Shown: piece after piece, positions 52,646 to 61,160 of the stretch
Numbering within the stretch: the first letter of the stretch is position 1
Layout of the letters: each line of letters starts with the position of its first letter
Assembly: GCA_020635355.1 (NCBI GenBank)
Contig: JACJZW010000001.1
Coordinates: 62,001 to 126,000 of the forward strand
Length of the DNA stretch: 64,000 bases
Source of the DNA: Flavobacteriales bacterium
Lineage (GTDB): Bacteria > Bacteroidota > Bacteroidia > NS11-12g > UBA9320
Reading direction: 5' to 3'
Made by a program: the position numbers and the translations under genes
The notes under the pieces: model-generated
What the model was told of the DNA's origin: nothing
Seen by the model: only the letters and a program-made list of their open reading frames with translations
The model's database searches: none

Positions 52646-53401
52646 ATGTCTGCTCTCATCATCATACCTGCCCGCTATGAATCCAGCCGATTCCCGGGGA
52701 AACCGCTGACTAAAATTGCGGGTAAATCGCTCATTCAACGCGTGTATGAACAATGTGTTCAAACAGAAGCCGATGTCATCGTAGCCACAGATGATCAACG
52801 AATTTTTGATCACATTTTGTCCTTTGACGGCAATGTATGTATGACGTCCAAGCACCATGAAAATGGAACGGAACGCCTTATTGAGGCATTTGAGCGCATC
52901 CTTGACGACGGGGAAGAATACGATGTCATCATCAATGTTCAAGGTGATGAACCGCTGATTGATCCGGAAGACATCACCCGGCTGATCAATATGATGGAAG
53001 AGGAGGAAACAGACATCGGGACCTTGGTTCGTGTCATGGATTCGGTGGATGACGTCCTGAACCCAAATGTTGTCAAGGTGGTTACCACGGTGTTTGATGA
53101 AGGATTGGGTGATGCCCTTTACTTTAGCAGACTACCAATTCCGTATAATCGGGAGAATCCGAAGGACATCGATCCAGAAAATTACTATCAACACATTGGT
53201 ATTTACGCCTTTCAGTCTGAGGCACTCGTATCGCTGAAAAACTCCACTCCATCGCCTCTGGAAGAGGCTGAAAAACTCGAACAATTGCGGTGGTTGCAAA
53301 ATCATTTTGTGGTCTCCGTGATTGAAACAGAACACAAGAGTATTGGGGTGGACACACCGGAAGATGTGGCCATTGTTGAAAATATCTTGAAAAGGTCATA
53401 A
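52646..53401 (+). CDS. kdsB: 3-deoxy-manno-octulosonate cytidylyltransferase
   Basis: 251 residues, normal length. KdsB activates Kdo with CTP to CMP-Kdo, the donor for the LPS inner core. Family motifs: IIIPARYESSRFPGKPL at the N-terminus, VYEQC, VATDD, MTSKHHENGTERL, INVQGDEPLI and YFSRLPIPYNR, with a C-terminal dimer region (EQLRWLQNHF, GVDTPEDV). It supports an LPS-bearing outer membrane. pyrG, which makes the CTP substrate, follows 95 bases downstream on the same strand. Confidence 0.97.
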   Translation: MSALIIIPARYESSRFPGKPLTKIAGKSLIQRVYEQCVQTEADVIVATDDQRIFDHILSFDGNVCMTSKHHENGTERLIEAFERILDDGEEYDVIINVQGDEPLIDPEDITRLINMMEEEETDIGTLVRVMDSVDDVLNPNVVKVVTTVFDEGLGDALYFSRLPIPYNRENPKDIDPENYYQHIGIYAFQSEALVSLKNSTPSPLEEAEKLEQLRWLQNHFVVSVIETEHKSIGVDTPEDVAIVENILKRS

Positions 53402-53432
53402 GAACCGTACCACGCAACCCACGTCATTCCAG

Positions 53433-53440
53433 TACCTTTG
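53433..53440 (+). promoter_or_regulatory. Predicted pyrG promoter (-7 box)
   Basis: TACCTTTG matches TAnnTTTG and lies 55 bases before the pyrG ATG. No convincing -33 box was seen. Confidence 0.4.
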
Positions 53441-53495
53441 AATCCCGTACAAATGATACGGGCAAACGTGTTTGAATGCCCGCAACCGCAGCGCA

Positions 53496-55109
53496 ATGTC
53501 TAAAACCAAATACGTCTTCGTCACCGGTGGTGTGACCTCATCCCTTGGAAAAGGAATCATCGCCGCCTCTCTCGCTAAACTTCTTCAGGCCAGGGGCTAT
53601 TCCGTAACCATTCAAAAGTTTGATCCATACATCAATGTGGATCCTGGTACGATGAACCCATACGAACATGGGGAATGCTATGTGACGGATGATGGAGCTG
53701 AAACGGATTTGGATTTGGGGCATTATGAGCGTTTTTTAAACGTACCAACCTCTCAGGCAAATAACGTCACCACCGGAAGAATTTATCAAACGGTTATTGA
53801 TAATGAGCGAACCGGAAAGTATCTTGGCAAAACCGTTCAGGTAATCCCGCACATTACAGACGAGATAAAACGTCGTATGCGCCTATTAGGTGATTCCGGA
53901 GAATACGACATCGTGATTACTGAACTCGGCGGAACGGTGGGTGATATTGAATCACTTCCCTACGTCGAATCACTCCGCCAGCTGCGTTGGGATCTGGGAG
54001 TTGACGATACGTGTGTTATTCATCTGACGCTCATACCGTATCTCCGCGCAGCAGGCGAATTGAAGACCAAACCTACTCAACACAGCGTCAAAGGCATGCT
54101 GGAGTTGGGCGTTCAACCCGACATTCTGGTGTGCAGAACCGAGCGTAAACTCAATCAGGATATCCGACGAAAGATTGCCCTGTTTTGCAACGTCAAGCAA
54201 AATGCAGTAATAGAATCCATGGACGTAGATACCATCTACGAAGTTCCGCTGGTTATGCTCAAGGAGAAATTGGATCGGGTGACCTTAAGCAGGCTTAAAC
54301 TCAGCGCCAAGAAAGATCCCGAGCTTACTCGCTGGAAGGACTTTTTGTTCAAGCTTTCACATCCAAAAGGTGAGGTAAACATTGGTTTGATTGGCAAGTA
54401 CGTGGAACTCCCAGATGCCTATAAGTCCATCAACGAGGCCTTCATTCATGGAGGTGCTATGAATGAGTGCAAGGTGAATATTCACAGCATTCATTCCGAA
54501 GGTATTGACGGCACCAATGTCGCTGAAAAACTCAAAAATCTGGATGGTGTTTTAGTGGCACCTGGATTTGGTGATCGGGGAATTGAAGGGAAGATCGAAA
54601 CCATTCGGTACATCCGGGAAAATAACATTCCATTCTTTGGTATTTGTTTGGGTATGCAGTGCGCGGTGATTGAGTTTGCCCGCAATGTTGCCGGACATAA
54701 AGATGCTCATAGTACTGAGATGAACGTACGAACCAAGAATCCGGTCATTGACCTGATGGAAAGTCAAAAGAAGCTCAAAAAGATGGGAGGTACCATGCGG
54801 TTGGGTGCCTATAAATGCAGCATCCAGAAAGGAACGCTGGCGTCCAAAATCTATGGCAAAACCAGCATCTCTGAACGTCATCGCCATCGCTATGAATTCA
54901 ACAACAAATACATGGCTGAATTTGAAAAGGGCGGCATGAAGATGACTGGAATTAATCCGGAGAATAATCTGGTGGAAATCGTGGAGATACCGGAACATCG
55001 CTTTTTTATTGGTGTGCAGTTTCACCCTGAATTGAAATCAACGGTTGCCAACCCACATCCTTTGTTTGTCCGTTTTGTCCGGGCAGCCATGGAATACAAT
55101 CAGCGGTAA
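53496..55109 (+). CDS. pyrG: CTP synthase
   Basis: 537 residues from MSKTKYVFVTGGVTSSLGKG, the canonical start; eight upstream codons are not conserved. The enzyme makes CTP from UTP, ATP and glutamine. The synthetase domain (1-265) shows the P-loop GGVTSSLGKG, DPYINVDPGTMNPYEHGE and GGTVGDIES. The glutaminase domain (about 290-537) carries the catalytic Cys in FFGICLGMQC and the His/Glu dyad in FHPELKS. Its CTP product is the substrate of the preceding kdsB. Confidence 0.98.
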   Translation: MSKTKYVFVTGGVTSSLGKGIIAASLAKLLQARGYSVTIQKFDPYINVDPGTMNPYEHGECYVTDDGAETDLDLGHYERFLNVPTSQANNVTTGRIYQTVIDNERTGKYLGKTVQVIPHITDEIKRRMRLLGDSGEYDIVITELGGTVGDIESLPYVESLRQLRWDLGVDDTCVIHLTLIPYLRAAGELKTKPTQHSVKGMLELGVQPDILVCRTERKLNQDIRRKIALFCNVKQNAVIESMDVDTIYEVPLVMLKEKLDRVTLSRLKLSAKKDPELTRWKDFLFKLSHPKGEVNIGLIGKYVELPDAYKSINEAFIHGGAMNECKVNIHSIHSEGIDGTNVAEKLKNLDGVLVAPGFGDRGIEGKIETIRYIRENNIPFFGICLGMQCAVIEFARNVAGHKDAHSTEMNVRTKNPVIDLMESQKKLKKMGGTMRLGAYKCSIQKGTLASKIYGKTSISERHRHRYEFNNKYMAEFEKGGMKMTGINPENNLVEIVEIPEHRFFIGVQFHPELKSTVANPHPLFVRFVRAAMEYNQR

Positions 55110-55124
55110 TAAAGGCTCTTTACG

Positions 55125-55132
55125 TAATTTTG
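55125..55132 (+). promoter_or_regulatory. Predicted promoter of the His/Cys-rich peptide gene (-7 box)
   Basis: TAATTTTG matches TAnnTTTG and ends four bases before the GTG start, another leaderless-like arrangement. It would drive the three-gene TonB receptor set. Confidence 0.45.
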
Positions 55133-55136
55133 TAAC

Positions 55137-55445
55137 GTGCGAAGCTTACTGGCCTGGTTGCTCCTGATCCAATACCTTACCATCTTTGGTGGGGACCTGG
55201 TGCATCACGTCACGGCACATGAAACAGACCATTGCTCCGCGGAGAACCAGCACATCTGCGACTCAGAATTTGAGTTTCACCCATGTTTGTTGTGTCTTGT
55301 TAACCACAGCGCGGCAACCCCAGCGGTTGAAACGTCCTTAAATCAACCAGTTGACGTTGTTGCAATTGTTTTTCAGGACGAGCATTCCAACCCGATTGCT
55401 CAGATTAATGAAACCCGGTCTATTCGCGGACCGCCGTTTGGATGA
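55137..55445 (+). CDS. Small His/Cys-rich exported protein upstream of a TonB receptor
   Basis: 102 residues starting at GTG. An N-terminal hydrophobic segment (SLLAWLLLIQYLTIFGGDL) is likely a signal or anchor. It is followed by HHVTAHETDHCSAENQHICD and HPCLLCLVNH, a dense set of His and Cys that would coordinate a metal such as zinc or copper. The C-terminus SIRGPPFG is a short motif I recall from similar Bacteroidota proteins encoded next to TonB-dependent receptors. It probably helps the receptor two genes downstream to capture a metal; this is inference from composition and position. Confidence 0.72.
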   Translation: MRSLLAWLLLIQYLTIFGGDLVHHVTAHETDHCSAENQHICDSEFEFHPCLLCLVNHSAATPAVETSLNQPVDVVAIVFQDEHSNPIAQINETRSIRGPPFG

Positions 55446-55498
55446 TTGAAACCAAACCAATCGTACTTCTTTTTTTATCAATCATCTAAATCACATCA

Positions 55499-56251
55499 AT
55501 GAAAAAAAGTGTTTTGGCAAGCCTCATCGTAGGTTTGTTTTTGTCGTCCTGTAAAGACGACTCACCATCCGGTGAGGGGAATGATACCACCAAACCGGTC
55601 ATACATTCGTTTGAACTGAATGGGTCAAACGAAGCAACGATCACAGCAGGCGATACGTTGTTTTACAGTTATTCTTTTTCGGATGACCGGGAGTTATCCG
55701 AGGCCTATATAGAAATTCATGAGAATTTTGACGGGCATTCACATTTGAAGGCCAACTTGGCCTGGAGTAAATCCACCATTTTATTCTTCCTGGGAAAGTC
55801 GTCGTCCAGCACCGGAAAATTTGTTTGTCCGCTGAACGTCGCCTCCGGTCCCTACCATGTAGAAGTGAGTGTATTGGATGCATCCGGCAATCATTCGGAT
55901 GTGCTGATACGCACGTTGGAAGTTCAGCAGCCGGGTCAACCTCAGATTGATGGACAGTCCATTTCATCTACCTTCAATTCGGGGACGGATTATTCCGTAA
56001 GCTGCTTGATTGAAGACGATATTGACATCGAATCCATTGAAGTCACCTTTGTAAGACTGGATGGTATTGATGAGGTATTGGTTGGGGATGACGACGTTGA
56101 TCTCAGCGGATCCATCGAAACATCCTATACCTATGAACACACCTTTTCAACCAGTACATCAAAGGTGGGCGACAGCTATGAGTTAGTACTTAAGGTGGTG
56201 GATTCTGATGGCAACCACTCCATTCGACATGTGGATGTGGTGGCGCAGTAG
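55499..56251 (+). CDS. DUF4625-like lipoprotein
   Basis: 250 residues. MKKSVLASLIVGLFLSSC is a lipoprotein signal. The body holds two Ig-like/beta-sandwich units (TTKPVIHSFELNGSNEA, FSYSFSDDRELSEAYIEIHENFDGHSH; then PQIDGQSISSTFNSGTDYSV, VKVVDSDGNH-type end), the layout of DUF4625 lipoproteins. These are often next to TonB-dependent receptors and are likely surface-exposed partners. HxHxH-like residues (FDGHSHL) could bind metal. Its last 23 bases overlap the receptor gene. Confidence 0.8.
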   Translation: MKKSVLASLIVGLFLSSCKDDSPSGEGNDTTKPVIHSFELNGSNEATITAGDTLFYSYSFSDDRELSEAYIEIHENFDGHSHLKANLAWSKSTILFFLGKSSSSTGKFVCPLNVASGPYHVEVSVLDASGNHSDVLIRTLEVQQPGQPQIDGQSISSTFNSGTDYSVSCLIEDDIDIESIEVTFVRLDGIDEVLVGDDDVDLSGSIETSYTYEHTFSTSTSKVGDSYELVLKVVDSDGNHSIRHVDVVAQ

Positions 56252-58619
56252 TTTATTCATCCTGACACTTTTCCCCGGTTATATCCATGCCCAGCATTGT
56301 ATAACCGGGAGAGTTGTCAATTCCGGTGGGACTCCACTCACCGGAGCTGCGATATTTTTGCATGAGACACACCAAGGGACCTTGGCAGACAGCACGGGTT
56401 CATTTGAACTCTGTGGAGTTAAATCCGGTTCGTATCATTTGCACATCACCTACTCAGGGTATCACTCCGAGGAACAAGATATTAGCCTAAATGAGAACCT
56501 AATTCTTGGAGAAATTCGGCTCACTGAATCCATTAATGAGTTGCATGAGGCCGTCATCGAAATGAGTCTTTCTAAAGAAGGAATTCATGAAAACAGCGCG
56601 AATGTAACGGTGTTGGATCGTCACGCATTGGAACAGCAAAGTCAAACCACCTTGATGGGGAAGCTGGCTCAGATTCCCGGTGTGAGTGCCATCACTAACG
56701 GTACCGGAATATCCAAACCGGTTATCCGCGGTTTAAGCGGGAACCGGGTGGTGGTTTCACAAAGCGGAATACGCCAGGAAGGACAACAATGGGGGAGTGA
56801 CCACGGACTGGAAATCGATCCGTATCAGATTGATCAGGTTGAAATCATTAAAGGACCCGCTGCCTTGGTTTTTGGATCCGATGCCGTTGGCGGTGTGGTA
56901 AATGTCAGACCTGCCATACCTCATGCGGAAAATACCTATGAAGGAGGACTTCAAATGGGGTGGAATACATTGAATCAAAACCTTGTTTCGAGTGCTCATG
57001 CCAAACTGAACAGGAAGGGGAATTACCTGGTTGGCCGGGTCACGCGCCAACGAAGTTCCGACTATCAAACACCGGGTTCATCTTTCGTTTATCAGAATAG
57101 GGTGTTACCGATTTACGAGGGACGAATCAAAAACACAGCCGTGTCTGAATTAGATTGGATGATGTTGGCAGGTTTAAGCAGGAGCTGGGGGTACCTATAT
57201 GTTCAGTATTCAGATGTACATCAGCAAAGCGGATTTTTTTCAGGAGCTTTTGATGTACCCAGCGCATCCCGCTTGCGGCACGACGGCTCTTTTCGGAACA
57301 TAGAACTCCCTTTTCAGACGGTGCGCCATCAAATGGCCATGCTTCATTCCAACATTCAGGTGGGCCGAAACTGGTTGGAAGCAGATCTCGGATTTCAGTC
57401 CAATCACAGACAAGAAGTGGCTCGTCCGCATGCCGGCTTGCCTTACGCTGTTGACAGCATCTCGTTGGGATTGAACCTTACCACCATGACGGGAAATCTT
57501 CGGTATTTCTTTAAAAATCCCAACGTATCCAGAACAGCGGGTTTTTCAACCCAGATTCAATCCAATACGCATAGTGGTTATGAATTTTTGATCCCGGATT
57601 TCAATACCGGAGAGGCTGGATTTTATTGGGTTGAAAACCGCAATCAGTCTGAAAATTGGAAGTTTAATTATGGTGCTCGTATTCAATTTAATTCGATTTC
57701 GTTTGAATCAACCACGACTCCCTTTTGGGTTGATGGTGCGTATGCGGGAGACATCGTTCGCAATGCCGCGTATCACAAACAACATGTGAATTGGGCGGCA
57801 TCCCTGGGGTTAACTCGGCTCTTAACAAAGAAGCTCACGGTGAAGGTCAATTCCGCCCGAACATTCAGAATGATGCGACCCAATGAGTTGGCAACCAACG
57901 GTATTCACCACGGGGCATTCCGATTCGAAAAAGGAAACTTGAATCTCCATCCGGAAATAGCTCTTCAAAACGATCTGAGTGTTGAGTGGGAGCGAAGCCG
58001 ATGGTTGGTCACCCTCTCGGTTTACGGGAATTATTTCTTCAACTTCATCTATCTCAAGCCGGCAGCGGTGTTTGCCAAGGTGGAAGTAAATGGTGAAGTG
58101 TATCCGTATCCGGAAGCTGGTCAGTTATACGAGTATGTTCAGGGACCAACGAAGCATTACGGTTGGGAATCACAGTTGGAATATCGGGTGACTTCTGCCC
58201 TTAGCTTTATCCACTCCTCCGAGTACGCCTATGTTCAGAATGTGGAATCCGGTGAGTTTATTCCATTTGTTCCACCGATGGGATTCCGACATGCGTTGGA
58301 TTATAGGCTCACAGCGTCTAAAAAGAAGAGGTTCCCGGAGGATGCACATCTTCGTGTAGAATCCCAACTTGCGCTTTCCCAGGAACGCACTGCCCGCAAT
58401 GAAGCGGCTACACCGGGCTATCACTTAGTGCATGCTGGAATCTCCATGGAGTGGTATGGTGGATTGCGTCTTTCCATTCAAGGTGCCAACCTGATGAATG
58501 CTCGCTACCTGAATAACATGAGTCGGTATCGGATTCTGAACCTACCCGAACCGGGACGAACGGTATTACTGCAAATGACCTATGTATTTGATGGTAAAAT
58601 GAAGTCGGTTCACCCCTGA
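56229..58619 (+). CDS. TonB-dependent outer-membrane receptor
   Basis: 796 residues; start taken at ATG 56229 (another ATG at 56235 is equally possible), giving signal MWMWWRSSLFILTLFPGYIHA. A CarboxypepD_reg-like domain (about 23-105; GRVVNSGGTPLTGAAIFLHE, SGSFELCGVKSGSYHL) precedes the plug (about 115-235; IPGVSAITNGTGISKPVIRG, VEIIKGPAALVFGSDAVGGVVN) and a 22-strand barrel ending in RTVLLQMTYVFDGKM. The long barrel and the companion His/Cys-rich peptide and lipoprotein suggest uptake of a metal ion or metal complex, as in ZnuD-like receptors, rather than a glycan. No SusD partner is present. Substrate not proven. Confidence 0.9.
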   Translation: MWMWWRSSLFILTLFPGYIHAQHCITGRVVNSGGTPLTGAAIFLHETHQGTLADSTGSFELCGVKSGSYHLHITYSGYHSEEQDISLNENLILGEIRLTESINELHEAVIEMSLSKEGIHENSANVTVLDRHALEQQSQTTLMGKLAQIPGVSAITNGTGISKPVIRGLSGNRVVVSQSGIRQEGQQWGSDHGLEIDPYQIDQVEIIKGPAALVFGSDAVGGVVNVRPAIPHAENTYEGGLQMGWNTLNQNLVSSAHAKLNRKGNYLVGRVTRQRSSDYQTPGSSFVYQNRVLPIYEGRIKNTAVSELDWMMLAGLSRSWGYLYVQYSDVHQQSGFFSGAFDVPSASRLRHDGSFRNIELPFQTVRHQMAMLHSNIQVGRNWLEADLGFQSNHRQEVARPHAGLPYAVDSISLGLNLTTMTGNLRYFFKNPNVSRTAGFSTQIQSNTHSGYEFLIPDFNTGEAGFYWVENRNQSENWKFNYGARIQFNSISFESTTTPFWVDGAYAGDIVRNAAYHKQHVNWAASLGLTRLLTKKLTVKVNSARTFRMMRPNELATNGIHHGAFRFEKGNLNLHPEIALQNDLSVEWERSRWLVTLSVYGNYFFNFIYLKPAAVFAKVEVNGEVYPYPEAGQLYEYVQGPTKHYGWESQLEYRVTSALSFIHSSEYAYVQNVESGEFIPFVPPMGFRHALDYRLTASKKKRFPEDAHLRVESQLALSQERTARNEAATPGYHLVHAGISMEWYGGLRLSIQGANLMNARYLNNMSRYRILNLPEPGRTVLLQMTYVFDGKMKSVHP

Positions 58620-58625
58620 TCCGTC

Positions 58626-58633
58626 TATTTTTG
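58626..58633 (+). promoter_or_regulatory. Predicted promoter of the ABC-F gene (-7 box)
   Basis: TATTTTTG matches TAnnTTTG and ends six bases before the ATG at 58640. It starts six bases after the stop of the receptor gene. Confidence 0.4.
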
Positions 58634-58639
58634 CAGCCC

Positions 58640-60562
58640 ATGATTGCGCTCAACAATGTTTCCTATGAATTTGCAGGTAGATACCTCTATCGCGATGTCA
58701 ACTGGCACATCAAACCGAGAGAGCGTATCGGACTGGTGGGCAAGAACGGAAGTGGAAAAACCACGCTTCTCCGACTGCTCACTGGAGAATATGAACTGAG
58801 AGAAGGATCGATTTCCCGCTCGAAGAGCATCAAGGTTGGGTACCTTCATCAGGAAATGTCCGAGACATCTACTGATGAGGCCATTGTTGATGTGGCCATG
58901 CAGGCCTTCAGAGAAGCAATGGCCATTGAAGCAGAAATGAACGACATCTATGCGGCGATGGAAAATGGTGTGGATGACGCACAACTCAATCGGTTAGGTG
59001 AATTGCAGGAAGAATTTGAGCGTCGCAACGGCTATCAGATTCGAAGTCAAACCGAGGAAATTTTGGAAGGTCTCGGCTTTTCAACACCTGATCTCAGCAG
59101 GCCGTTGGCCGAGTTCAGTGGGGGCTGGCGGATGCGGGTGATTTTAGCCAGAATGCTGTTGGAACAGCCTGACTTGCTCATGCTTGATGAGCCAACCAAT
59201 CACCTGGATTTACCTTCGATTGAATGGTTGGAAACCTACCTCCAGAATTATGAAGGTACGGTTATCATCGTATCGCACGACCGGGAGTTTTTAAATCGGA
59301 TGGTGACCAAGATCGTTGAACTGGCGCATCAGAAGTTGTATCAGTGGGAGGGAAATTACGATTTCTATCTCCAGGCGAAGGACGAGCGCGATGATCTTCA
59401 AAAGCGCAAATACGAAAACCAGCAACAGTTTATTAAGGACCAGGAGAAATTCATCAATCGGTTTCGGGCTAAAGCGTCTAAGGCCACGGCCGTGCAAAGC
59501 CGGGTGAAGATGTTGGATAAACTGGATAAAATTGACAATGTGGAGTCCGATGGTCCGCGGGTCAACCTCAAATTTGACCTTGCTCGCCCTTCGGGTAAGG
59601 TGGTGATGGAACTCAACAACATTTCCAAATCGTTTGGGTCCAATCACATCCTTGGTCAGGCGGAAGGATTGATCCGACGAGGCGATAAAATTGCGCTCAT
59701 CGGTGCCAATGGGAAAGGTAAATCCACCCTGCTACGAATCATCGCCAATACAGAGAAATTTGAAGGTGAGCGAAAGGAAGGGCATAACGTTGACACCTCA
59801 TTCTTCGCTCAGCATCAGCTAGAAGCATTGACGCTAAACAACGAGATTTTACAAGAATTGAGTGAGCATGGATCCGGGTTGCTGGAGTCCGAATTGCGAA
59901 CGGTCTTGGGATGTTTTCTGTTTGCCGGCGATGACGTGTATAAACCCATCCGTGTGTTGAGTGGTGGAGAGAAATCCCGGGTGGCACTTGCCAAAACCCT
60001 GGTGGAAAAAGCCAATTTCCTTTTGCTGGATGAGCCCACCAACCACCTGGATATTCAGTCCATTGAGGTCTTAGTGGATGCATTGAAGAATTATTTGGGA
60101 ACCTTTGTACTGGTGAGTCACGACCGCTATTTTGTGTCCAAAGTGGCCAATAAAATCTGGTGGATTGAAGATCAACAGATTCGTGAATATCCTGGTTCAT
60201 ACGAGGAGTACAACTATTGGCGTCAAAAAAATCAACCAACTGCACCACAGACCAAAACGGTAGTAGAGAAAAAGGAGAAGAAAGCACCTAGAACCAATGA
60301 AGCCGACCGTCAACTGCGTCAAAATCTGCGCAAGGTGAGCCAACAAATTGAAGAACTGGAAGATCGTCTGGAGCGGGAAACCAGGGAATTAAAGAAACTG
60401 GAACTGGAGGTTTCGTCTCCTGAAGTGGCTCAGGATCATGAAAAAATACAGAAACTATCGGCTGAATATGACCAGCAAAATCGAACACTGGCAGCCTTGA
60501 AGGAGGAAATAGATGCGTGCTATTTGGAGCAACTGGAGTTGGAAGATCAACTCAACGATTAA
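58640..60562 (+). CDS. ABC-F ATPase, Uup-like
   Basis: 640 residues from MIALNNVSYEFAG; the TTG three codons earlier is rejected. Two ABC cassettes without membrane segments: Walker A GLVGKNGSGKTTLL and ALIGANGKGKSTLL, signatures FSGGWRMRV and LSGGEKSRV, Walker B LLMLDEPTNHLD and LLLDEPTNHLD. A linker of about 80 residues lies between them (RDDLQKRKYENQQQFIKDQE), and the C-terminal extension is a coiled coil (QIEELEDRLERETRELKKLE). ABC-F proteins bind the ribosomal E site and relieve stalling, or protect against antibiotics. The linker and coiled-coil tail best fit the Uup group. It converges on the next gene with three bases between stops. Confidence 0.94.
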   Translation: MIALNNVSYEFAGRYLYRDVNWHIKPRERIGLVGKNGSGKTTLLRLLTGEYELREGSISRSKSIKVGYLHQEMSETSTDEAIVDVAMQAFREAMAIEAEMNDIYAAMENGVDDAQLNRLGELQEEFERRNGYQIRSQTEEILEGLGFSTPDLSRPLAEFSGGWRMRVILARMLLEQPDLLMLDEPTNHLDLPSIEWLETYLQNYEGTVIIVSHDREFLNRMVTKIVELAHQKLYQWEGNYDFYLQAKDERDDLQKRKYENQQQFIKDQEKFINRFRAKASKATAVQSRVKMLDKLDKIDNVESDGPRVNLKFDLARPSGKVVMELNNISKSFGSNHILGQAEGLIRRGDKIALIGANGKGKSTLLRIIANTEKFEGERKEGHNVDTSFFAQHQLEALTLNNEILQELSEHGSGLLESELRTVLGCFLFAGDDVYKPIRVLSGGEKSRVALAKTLVEKANFLLLDEPTNHLDIQSIEVLVDALKNYLGTFVLVSHDRYFVSKVANKIWWIEDQQIREYPGSYEEYNYWRQKNQPTAPQTKTVVEKKEKKAPRTNEADRQLRQNLRKVSQQIEELEDRLERETRELKKLELEVSSPEVAQDHEKIQKLSAEYDQQNRTLAALKEEIDACYLEQLELEDQLND

Positions 60563-60565
60563 CGC

Positions 60566-61048
60566 TTATTTCCGAACGAAGTCGTATTCAATCTTGTTTC
60601 CGGCTCCGTCACTAACTTCTGCGTGAAGTTTATGCGCATCCACCTGATAACTGATCCGCTTGGGGAAGTCATGAGCTGGATTTACGGCGATAAATTCACC
60701 TTGACCTAAATGAGTGATTTGAAAAAAGGTGGGTTCCGTGTTCTCAGCTACATCGGCTACATAAAACCAGGTTGTATCCCGCTGTTCAATGCGCAGTTTT
60801 TCTGAGAATACCGTGTCGGCCCCCTTCATCAGCAATCCAAAGCCGATGAGCGTACTGTCGTTCTGCTTCGTCCAAACCTCGGTATGAACTGCTCCATCTT
60901 CCTTTCGAACATTTTCCCATTCTCCGATCAGTGTTTCCAATGTGAATGGAAAGGTGGATTTGCGCACCGCACACATGGAGAATCCTTCGATCACAAGAAC
61001 GGAAAACAACAGCCATTTTAAACCGGTAGCGAGGGGTAGACGAGACAT
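60566..61048 (-). CDS. Lipocalin-like (DUF6265-type) protein
   Basis: 160 residues from MSRLPLATGLKWLLFSVLVI, which begins an N-terminal hydrophobic segment (signal or anchor) ending near FSMCAV; seventeen upstream residues are rejected as not signal-like. The conserved body LIGEWENVRKEDGAVHTEVWTK, LIGFGLLMKGADTVF and FIAVNPAHDFPKRISYQ matches small DUF6265-type proteins with a lipocalin-like fold. The Cys in SMCAV might be lipidated, but the lipobox is poor. The role is unknown. Confidence 0.78.
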   Translation of the reverse strand: MSRLPLATGLKWLLFSVLVIEGFSMCAVRKSTFPFTLETLIGEWENVRKEDGAVHTEVWTKQNDSTLIGFGLLMKGADTVFSEKLRIEQRDTTWFYVADVAENTEPTFFQITHLGQGEFIAVNPAHDFPKRISYQVDAHKLHAEVSDGAGNKIEYDFVRK

Positions 61049-61160
61049 TCCAAACAAATCAACACAAATCTTCAGAGTATACCATAAATCATGATGCAAT
61101 GTGACTTATGTTACGCCTTGCTTCTTTTCGCCAAAACATCTTTGTGCATCATCACGTGTT

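Noticed and set aside
59739..60287. 182-residue minus-strand ORF inside the ABC-F gene
   Set aside because: Shadow frame of a conserved gene; no recognisable domain.
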